A stretch of 15,166 nucleotides of DNA from Spirochaetaceae bacterium UBA1306 (lineage in GTDB: Bacteria; Spirochaetota; Spirochaetia; Treponematales; Rectinemataceae). Positions 8,801 to 13,130 of the stretch are shown here, piece by piece (within the stretch, counting starts at the first letter, position 1; each line of letters begins with the position of its first letter). A model generated the notes under the pieces. That model saw nothing but the letters and a program-made list of their open reading frames with translations, was not told the DNA's origin and searched no databases. The stretch is taken from assembly GCA_002307245.1 (NCBI GenBank), contig DBTW01000220.1:11669-26834 (forward strand). The letters are read 5' to 3'. The translations under genes and the position numbers were made by a program.

Positions 8801-9216
8801 ACCTGGAACGGCCATAGCTGCATGAGATCGCCGGAGGGGACCGGGCCCATACAGGCCAGGAGCCGGCCGTCCGAGTCGGCGACGTAGGCGCCCATCAGTT
8901 CGGGCAGCTCCGCCTGCGCCTGCTCGAGCGCCGACTTGAGCTTGACCTTGTCCGGGAATTCCTCCCCAATGCGCTGGGCGAGGATCGCGAGGGCGGGATC
9001 GGCCGCGCCGATGGCCAAATCGACGACCTGGGCCAAGCGCCGGGCCAGGCTCAAGTCGCCCTCGGCTATCTTCCGCGTGAGGATGCCCTGGCTGACCTGG
9101 ACCACGAGGAAGCCGGAGGCGCTGATGCAAAGGCCAACGACCAGGGCGAACACGACGAGGATCCGGTGGGTGATTCGCGTGAATCGCGGGCGAAGGGGGG
9201 GGAACATCGCCCTCAT
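5797..9216 (-). CDS. dCache-type hybrid sensor histidine kinase with two receivers and HPt
   Basis: A 1139-aa inner-membrane hybrid kinase. The domains in order are TM1 (about 18-40), an extracytoplasmic double-Cache-like sensor (about 45-280), TM2 (about 283-303), HAMP (about 300-355), a coiled coil, and HisKA with phosphoacceptor H407 (SHEIRTPMNAVIGF). The HATPase has N524 (NLMGNAVKF), D556 (RDTGIGM) and GGTGLGLS (585-592). REC1 (about 642-765) has D697, an unusual LIDWRMGGIDG, and S in place of the usual Thr. REC2 (about 790-908) has D842 (LMDIQMPEMDG) and K894. HPt has H991 (AHTLKGVSGNIGA). A helical tail (about 1065-1130) of the kind often seen after such HPt domains completes it. All residues for an H407-Asp-H991 relay are present. 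The start at ATG 9216 is chosen for GGAGG 7 bases upstream and because TM1 follows directly; the frame is open 71 codons further upstream, but that part looks non-coding and overlaps the promoter region. Confidence 0.93.
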   Translation of the reverse strand: MRAMFPPLRPRFTRITHRILVVFALVVGLCISASGFLVVQVSQGILTRKIAEGDLSLARRLAQVVDLAIGAADPALAILAQRIGEEFPDKVKLKSALEQAQAELPELMGAYVADSDGRLLACMGPVPSGDLMQLWPFQVALAGQRLLSEVYVDAETRMPLRSVALPISRGGRVLGVLSASLGFGKVSLPASGSVGTGADILVASGNGRVVAHTRLGELRDLDVSGLPVVEAALAGQEGSLSGYPDEFGREVLGSYAPIKDLGWGVVIQRPLSQLSGEVRALRLAVFYGIAASVLFAIGVGYLMARRLGRPIRELAVAAVKIGEGDLSATVEVVSADEIGALAASFNRMVSSLAKSREELTRWNEELEGIVDERTAELEEKGRELARSNEGLQELSRLKSEFLANMSHEIRTPMNAVIGFADLALKAGLDPRQRDYVSKIHDAGISLLGVVNDILDFSKIEAGKLKMDSLDFSIDAVIESVISIAGQGAYAKGIEPLLGVDPAVPRELRGDPQRLRQILVNLMGNAVKFTDSGEIELKVTLAERVGEKAKLLFSVRDTGIGMNEEQVSRLFQPFSQADGSTTRKYGGTGLGLSICARLVEMMSGQIWARSAVGEGSAFTFTAWFGLAENATLERSAFPPSLVGMRVLVADDNGLARESLRVLLESLRFRPETVASGEEAVEAARRSAPLDPFGLALIDWRMGGIDGIEATRRILAEAPEGRAPRIFVMSASGGGEGERELSLAAGAAGFFVKPVTGSSLFDMIVGAFAPEFLRGGRAGPPDARGPRGLEGARVLLAEDNEMNRQIAVELLRSAGAVTTAVVTGREAVDALAAEGEDFDLVLMDIQMPEMDGYEATRVIKAQERFSSLPVIAMTAHALADAQVMAKEAGMIDYIIKPIDPEAMFDTLRRHFMPAAGAAASTGPAARIAEGVDGPSIPLMAGIDVEDGLKRVVGNRKLYLDLLERYVEGQGKAADRLREALASGDRPLAERLAHTLKGVSGNIGAVAIQNTAAELEAAIVGGLPLSSFEGMLEGLSRALDEALGGIAPVVAAAKDRSEKGLPAASLSTVLETLTCLAEESDGEAVDYLASVRAELAAACPREDFERLEASIRAYDFPVALAVLGRLTADALAAGDRAGGKHV

Positions 9217-9260
9217 CGCAATACCTCCGCAGCTTTCCGCAGTCTGTCTTTCTTCATGCA

Positions 9261-9272
9261 AGCGCGTGCGCT
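9261..9272. promoter_or_regulatory. Short dyad AGCGC-GT-GCGCT in the divergent intergenic region
   Basis: Two 5-bp inverted arms, AGCGC (9261-9265) and GCGCT (9268-9272), sit in the leader of the hybrid kinase gene, just downstream of its predicted promoter. The dyad could be an operator, but arms this short and GC-rich arise easily by chance in this genome. Confidence 0.2.
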
Positions 9273-9295
9273 CGGGGACGATGGCCTTTGATACA

Positions 9296-9323
9296 AGTCT
9301 ATGACGGCTCGGACGGAAGTCAA
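9296..9323 (-). promoter_or_regulatory. Predicted promoter of the hybrid kinase / REC-kinase operon
   Basis: On the minus strand, TTGACT (9323-9318), 16 bp, then TAGACT (9301-9296). Five of six bases match the -35 consensus and four of six the -10. Transcription would start near 9289, giving a leader of about 72 nt before ATG 9216. Confidence 0.4.
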
Positions 9324-9364
9324 ATTCAGAGGGGAGCGAAAAGCCTCGCCGCCGCATAACACGC

Positions 9365-9392
9365 TTGAATGACGGCCTCGGATGAACATACT
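9365..9392 (+). promoter_or_regulatory. Predicted promoter of the solute-binding lipoprotein operon
   Basis: TTGAAT (9365-9370), a 16-bp spacer, then CATACT (9387-9392). Each hexamer matches the consensus at four of six positions, including TTGA. The predicted leader is about 55 nt and carries GGGAGG (9440-9445) before ATG 9454. It lies 42 bp from the divergent kinase promoter, so one regulator could act on both. Confidence 0.35.
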
Positions 9393-9453
9393 TAAGCCTA
9401 CGCGGCACGGCTTCTCGCGTTGCCCGCAAGCGGTCGATAGGGAGGATTTTTCA

Positions 9454-10800
9454 ATGCAGCGACATCGCGCCGAAGCCCTCCTTTACGCGCTCGCCCTGGG
9501 TTCATGCCTTCTGTGCGCCTGTCAGCGCGGCGCGGAGAAGGGCGCTGCGGCGACGAAGGGAGCCACCCCCGCGACAAAGGGGCGAGGCGCGGCCCTGCTG
9601 TTCCTCTCCACCCAGCTAAACCCCGTGGAGGAAGCCCAGAAGATGCGCTCGGCCATCCTGAAGGACTACCAAGGCGAGGTGGACTTCCGGCCCAACGACA
9701 GCGCCTACGTCTACCGCCAGGTCGACGCCGTTCTGCGGGACAGGCCCGGGACCCCGATCCTCCTCGGCGCCCTCCACGGGGATTTCGTGAAGCTCTACGA
9801 GGACGGCCGCCTGCGTCCCCTAGACGATGTCCTCGCGGGCTTCTCAGGCAAGAGCTTCGCGGGCAGCCTCGTCGACCTGGGCAGGCTCGACGGCAAGTCC
9901 CTGTATTACATTCCTTGGATGCAGGCGACCTATCTCCTCGCCGTCAACAAGAAGGCGCTCAAATACCTGCCGCCCGGAGCCCGGATCGAGGCCCTGAGCT
10001 ACGAGCAGCTCTTCGACTGGTCGGTGGCCATCTTGAAGGGGACGGGCAAATTCGGGCTCGGCTTCCCCGCGGGCGAGAAGGGCCTCATGCACCGCTTCCT
10101 GCAAGGCTACCTCTATCCCTCCTTCACGGGGAGCGCGCTGGCGAAATTCCGCGGCGCGGACGCAGTCGCCATGTGGTCCTACATGAAACGCCTCTGGCGG
10201 GTCGCCCAGCCCGATTCCCTCAATTACTCCACCATGGCCGAGCCCCTCCTGACCGAGCAGGTCTTGATAGCCTGGGACCACAGCGCGAGGCTCTTGAAGG
10301 CCTTCGAGGCCCGGCCCGAGGATTTCGTCGCCGCGCCGGCCCCGATCGGACCCAAAGGCCTCGGCTACACCGCAGTCGTCTCGGGCCTCGGAATACCCAA
10401 GGCCGTGAAGGCCCCGGAGGGCCCCGCGGCTCTCATCGGCTACCTGACCGAGCCTGCGATCCAGGACAGGACCCTCCGCGAGACGGGCTTCTTCCCCGTC
10501 GTCGCCTCGGCCGCCGAGGCGGACGATCCGCCCGCCCTCAAGGAATTGGCCCGGGCGGTGCGCGAGCAGAGCGGCTCCGCCCGCGCCCTGCCGACCCTCC
10601 TGCCCGTAGGCCTCGGCGAGCGGAGCGACGAGTACAACAAGATATTCATGCTGGCTTTCTCGGACATAGTCTTAGGCGGGAGGGACATCCCGCCCGTCCT
10701 CGACGCGGCGGCGGCGAAGCTGCAGGCCATCCTCGATGCCGAGGGGGCCGGGCTTTGGGCTCCGGACAAGGTGGGCGGGAGGCCCGGTAAGATTGAGTAG
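9454..10800 (+). CDS. Extracellular solute-binding lipoprotein (ABC-type family 1), no permease nearby
   Basis: A 448-aa exported lipoprotein. The N-terminus is basic, then hydrophobic (EALLYALALGSCLLCAC). C23 is the best lipidation site (LLCA|C); C18 and C21 are also present. A Gly/Ala/Lys-rich flexible linker (about 24-46) follows. The body fits family-1 solute-binding proteins: it opens with a beta strand (ALLFLSTQLNPVEEAQKMR) and an ILKDYQGEVDF repeat-like element, then has YYIPWMQATYLLAVNKKAL, where substrate-binding aromatic residues usually sit, and a C-lobe with an alternating hinge pattern. The ligand cannot be read from sequence; the family binds sugars, polyols and other solutes. 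The start at ATG 9454 is supported by GGGAGG 8 bases upstream; an in-frame ATG at 9382 would precede the export signal awkwardly. There are no ABC permease or ATPase genes in the window. It lies divergent to a dCache hybrid kinase, so a sensory role is plausible. Confidence 0.82.
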   Translation: MQRHRAEALLYALALGSCLLCACQRGAEKGAAATKGATPATKGRGAALLFLSTQLNPVEEAQKMRSAILKDYQGEVDFRPNDSAYVYRQVDAVLRDRPGTPILLGALHGDFVKLYEDGRLRPLDDVLAGFSGKSFAGSLVDLGRLDGKSLYYIPWMQATYLLAVNKKALKYLPPGARIEALSYEQLFDWSVAILKGTGKFGLGFPAGEKGLMHRFLQGYLYPSFTGSALAKFRGADAVAMWSYMKRLWRVAQPDSLNYSTMAEPLLTEQVLIAWDHSARLLKAFEARPEDFVAAPAPIGPKGLGYTAVVSGLGIPKAVKAPEGPAALIGYLTEPAIQDRTLRETGFFPVVASAAEADDPPALKELARAVREQSGSARALPTLLPVGLGERSDEYNKIFMLAFSDIVLGGRDIPPVLDAAAAKLQAILDAEGAGLWAPDKVGGRPGKIE

Positions 10801-11485
10801 CGCCGCGCGCGATCGGCTCATCGGCGCGGCGGCCTGGGGCGCGGCCGCCCTCTTCGCCGCCGCCGCCGCATTCGCCGCTTGGTCCTTCGCCGAGCTCGGC
10901 GCGGTCGACCGCGGGCTGCCCGTCGCCAAGGTGGGCCAATATGGCGCGATGACGGGCATGTTGCCCCTCTTCCCCGAGCTCGCCTCCGAGCTCGAGCTCG
11001 CCCGGGGCGAGGCCCAGGCCACGGCAGCGAGCGAGCTGCGCTTCACGCTGAGCAAGATCGGGAACTCGAGGAAGCTCGTCGAGGCGGCCTTCGCGAGGAA
11101 CATGCCCCCGGAGCTCTCGGCCCTGAGCTCCGAGATAGCCTCCCTGGCCGCGGACCTGGGGAAGGACCTCGACTCGGGCGCGGCCCTCGGCGCGACCAAG
11201 GTCATCCTCTACGAGAATCGGGCCGGCTATATCTCCTCGGAATTCCGCGACTACGTCCTGCGGAGCAACAACGAGGCCCTCCTGGCCCTGGAAAGGCAGG
11301 AGGCGAGGCTCGGGAGGATGCGCGCCTCGATGCTGGCCTCCGCGGCGATCGAAGCCTGCGCGGCCGCGCTGGCCCTGCTATTCATTCGATACCGAAAAGG
11401 CACACACTTTATCAAGGGAGGCCCGCATGGCCGAAAAGAAAGAAGCGAAAGAGAAATCCAAAGCCAAGGCGCCGTCACGCGATGA
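10793..11485 (+). CDS. Two-TM protein with helical extracytoplasmic domain, unknown function
   Basis: About 230 aa from a proposed TTG start at 10793, which overlaps the preceding stop codon region by 8 bp. GGGAGG (10777-10782) lies 10 bases upstream. An in-frame ATG at 10736 would overlap the lipoprotein gene by 65 bp and has a poorer ribosome site, so the start is uncertain. An Ala-rich TM1 (about residues 8-33) and TM2 (about 179-199) flank some 145 mostly helical residues (LASELELARGEAQATAASELRF, then ELSALSSEIASLAADLGKDL). The layout is that of four-helix-bundle sensor input domains of chemoreceptors and kinases. However, only about 30 basic residues follow TM2: there is no HAMP, kinase or methyl-accepting domain, and the next frame does not encode one either. 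The last 59 bp overlap the next gene. It could be an adaptor that senses or relays the state of the adjacent lipoprotein. Confidence 0.65.
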   Translation: MSSAARDRLIGAAAWGAAALFAAAAAFAAWSFAELGAVDRGLPVAKVGQYGAMTGMLPLFPELASELELARGEAQATAASELRFTLSKIGNSRKLVEAAFARNMPPELSALSSEIASLAADLGKDLDSGAALGATKVILYENRAGYISSEFRDYVLRSNNEALLALERQEARLGRMRASMLASAAIEACAAALALLFIRYRKGTHFIKGGPHGRKERSEREIQSQGAVTR

Positions 11486-11618
11486 GCTCGAAGCGGAGAT
11501 CAGGGCGGCGGCGCAGAGGATATTCGACGAGAGGCGCGCGAAGGGCCTAGCGGGCGACGAAGTCGCCGATTGGCTGGCGGCCGAGGCCGAGGTCACGAAG
11601 AAGCACAAGCTCCCCTAG
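11427..11618 (+). CDS. Small DUF2934-like protein
   Basis: A 63-aa charged, probably cytoplasmic protein. A Lys/Glu/Ala-rich N-terminus (MAEKKEAKEKSKAKAPSRDE) is followed by AEIRAAAQRIFDERRAKG, then GDEVADWLAAEAEV. The R-x-A-x-x-I-x-x-R-x-x-G-x-x-x-D-W-L-x-A-E pattern is the signature of DUF2934, a short helical family of unknown function. The start is well supported: GGGAGG (11416-11421) lies 5 bases before ATG 11427. The gene begins 59 bp inside the preceding membrane-protein gene, in another frame, so translation may be coupled. Its TAG stop (11616-11618) overlaps the stop of the convergent IclR gene. The family match is from the pattern alone. Confidence 0.65.
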   Translation: MAEKKEAKEKSKAKAPSRDELEAEIRAAAQRIFDERRAKGLAGDEVADWLAAEAEVTKKHKLP

Positions 11619-12424
11619 CGACTCGCCGCGGGGGAGGTCGGGGTCGCGGGCTGCGGGGCTTCCACCGCGTCGACGCTCGCGGCGGCCTCGAGGGCGGTCT
11701 GCGCCTCGGCGGCCGCCCGGGCGAGGCATTCGACGAAGCGGTCCTTGGCCTGGGGATCGCGCATCCGCGCCGTGGGTCCCGATACGCTGATGGCTCCCGC
11801 GAAGTCCGAGCCGGGCAGGCGGAGGGGCTTGGCCATGCAGGTGAGGCCTACCTCGTATTCCTCGCTGTCCAGGCCATAGCCATTGCGCTTGGCCAGGGCT
11901 ATCTCGCGCAGCACGTCCTCGGGATCGGTGAGGGTGCGCTCGTTGATCTTGGGCAGCGGGCCGGAGCCGAGGATGGCGCGGGCGCGGGCCTCGGGCAGGA
12001 GCGAGAGTATAGCCTTACCGACGCCCGTGCAGTACAGGGGCAAACGGTCGCCGGGCACGGAGCGCATGCGCAAGGAGCGATCGGCCTCCGCGCGGTCGAG
12101 GTAGATCGCGCTCGAGCCGGCGAGGCAGGCTAGGTTGGCGCTCTCCCCCGTCTCCCGAGCCAGGCGCTCGAGGAAGGGCCGCACGCGTTCGACGACGATG
12201 GAGCGCACAGGCACGTGGGAGCCCAGCTCGAAGAGGGCCAGGCCAAGGGACCAGCCCAAGCTGGAGCGCTCGGCCACGCCCCTCGACTCCAGGACGGCAA
12301 GGTAGCGCAAGGCGGTAGCCTTGTTCATGCCCGTATCGCGCGAAAGCCGCGCCAGAGTCACGGGAAGGCCGGTCCGAGCCATGTAAAACAGAAGATCGAG
12401 TGCCTTGCCCGCCGATTCGCTCAT
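11615..12424 (-). CDS. IclR-family transcriptional regulator
   Basis: 269 aa from ATG 12424, chosen for GGAG 4 bases upstream and because the IclR fold begins at once (SAGKALDLLFYMA). An in-frame ATG at 12490 would add 22 residues and run into the operator-like repeats. A winged helix-turn-helix occupies about residues 5-65 (LARLSRDTGMNKATALRYLAVL is the HTH region). A GAF-like effector domain occupies about 70-245, with DRAEADRSLRMRS, the family-typical YCTGVGKAIL (131-140), GYGLDSEEYEVGLTCMAKPL and AISVSGP. The C-terminal 25 residues are Ala/Pro/Thr-rich and look disordered. IclR proteins bind a small metabolite, often a carboxylic acid or sugar breakdown product, and usually control a neighbouring catabolic operon and themselves. 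Here the upstream neighbours are a HAD hydrolase and a U32 protein on the same strand, so the target is unclear. Confidence 0.93.
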   Translation of the reverse strand: MSESAGKALDLLFYMARTGLPVTLARLSRDTGMNKATALRYLAVLESRGVAERSSLGWSLGLALFELGSHVPVRSIVVERVRPFLERLARETGESANLACLAGSSAIYLDRAEADRSLRMRSVPGDRLPLYCTGVGKAILSLLPEARARAILGSGPLPKINERTLTDPEDVLREIALAKRNGYGLDSEEYEVGLTCMAKPLRLPGSDFAGAISVSGPTARMRDPQAKDRFVECLARAAAEAQTALEAAASVDAVEAPQPATPTSPAASR

Positions 12425-12444
12425 ATATCTCCGGGAATAGACGA

Positions 12445-12469
12445 TTTCATCTATCGAAACTAAGGTTTC
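12445..12469. promoter_or_regulatory. Overlapping inverted repeats upstream of the IclR gene, candidate operator
   Basis: GAAAC (12456-12460) and GTTTC (12465-12469) form a perfect inverted repeat with a 4-bp spacer. It overlaps a second dyad, TTTC-N7-GAAA (12445-12459). A further CTATTGAAAC copy of the CTATCGAAAC half lies at 12491-12500 inside the end of the HAD gene. IclR-family regulators such as KdgR bind GAAAC/GTTTC-type palindromes, and the site lies 21-45 bases before the IclR start, so autoregulation is a reasonable inference. Confidence 0.45.
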
Positions 12470-12482
12470 AGTCCGGATCGAT

Positions 12483-13130
12483 TTAAGCACCTATTGAAAC
12501 GGCGGTCAATGAGAATTCGCTGCTCATCCGCGCGAAGAAGTCGGCTTCGTCCACGAATCGAAAACTCGAGAGGCCGGCGGCCAGGGCGCCCTCGACGTTG
12601 GGCTGGTTGTCGTCGACGAAGAGGGTTTCCGAAGCCCGAGCGCCGGCCCGGTCCAGGGCGAGTTCGTAAATCTCGCGCTGGGGCTTGAGGAGCCGATGCT
12701 CGCAGGAGAGTACGAGCTCGTCGAAGAGGGATGCCCATTCGCGCCCGTCGCCCTCGCGAACGTAACGGACGCAGCCTTCGTTGATGTTGGACAGGAGGAC
12801 GAGGCGACCGACGCGGCCTCGGACCTCCTCGAGGAAGGCGAGCATGCCCTTTCGCATATTGAACCAGCTCTCGACGTCAAGCTGCATGAGCTCGGGCAAG
12901 GCCGCTTCGCGCCAGGGCGCCCCCAGGGAAGCCGCGACGCGGCGCCAGTACTCGCCGCCGTCGATAGTCCCGCGGTCATAGTCGTCGCGCTCGCCATAGT
13001 AGGCTTTCAGGAAAACCTCGCGCGGCAGGCCGGGGCAGAGGACCCGGACCATCGCGTCGACCTTGTCGAGGCGGTGCTCCTGGGTGAGAACCCCGCCCAT
13101 ATCCAGCATAAGGCAGCTGATGGGCTTCAT
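12483..13130 (-). CDS. HAD-superfamily hydrolase, YihX-like subfamily IA
   Basis: 215 aa. Motif I is LMLDMGGVL with nucleophile D10; position +2 is Gly rather than the usual Asp, as in YihX-type sugar-phosphate phosphatases that read DLGNV. A helical cap domain spans about 18-95. Motif II is LLSNINE (S114), motif III LLKPQREIYELAL (K149), and motif IV FVDDNQPNVEGA (D173/D174) for Mg2+. Spacing and length suit a soluble phosphatase of the HAD-IA group; the substrate is not evident. The start at ATG 13130 is chosen because it overlaps the U32 stop as ATGA (13127-13130), a usual sign of translational coupling; the frame is open 13 codons further upstream. The IclR gene begins 58 bp after its stop, on the same strand, so all three may form one transcription unit. 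Confidence 0.9.
   Translation of the reverse strand: MKPISCLMLDMGGVLTQEHRLDKVDAMVRVLCPGLPREVFLKAYYGERDDYDRGTIDGGEYWRRVAASLGAPWREAALPELMQLDVESWFNMRKGMLAFLEEVRGRVGRLVLLSNINEGCVRYVREGDGREWASLFDELVLSCEHRLLKPQREIYELALDRAGARASETLFVDDNQPNVEGALAAGLSSFRFVDEADFFARMSSEFSLTAVSIGA

Noticed and set aside
9217..9429. A 71-residue N-terminal extension of the hybrid kinase
   Set aside because: It covers the predicted divergent promoters, has no ribosome site, and lacks any conserved feature; GGAGG before ATG 9216 is better.
9504..10790. A 428-codon alternative frame inside the lipoprotein gene
   Set aside because: The product is Arg/Pro/Gly-rich, which is usual for an off-frame in GC-rich DNA; the lipoprotein frame has a signal sequence and family features.
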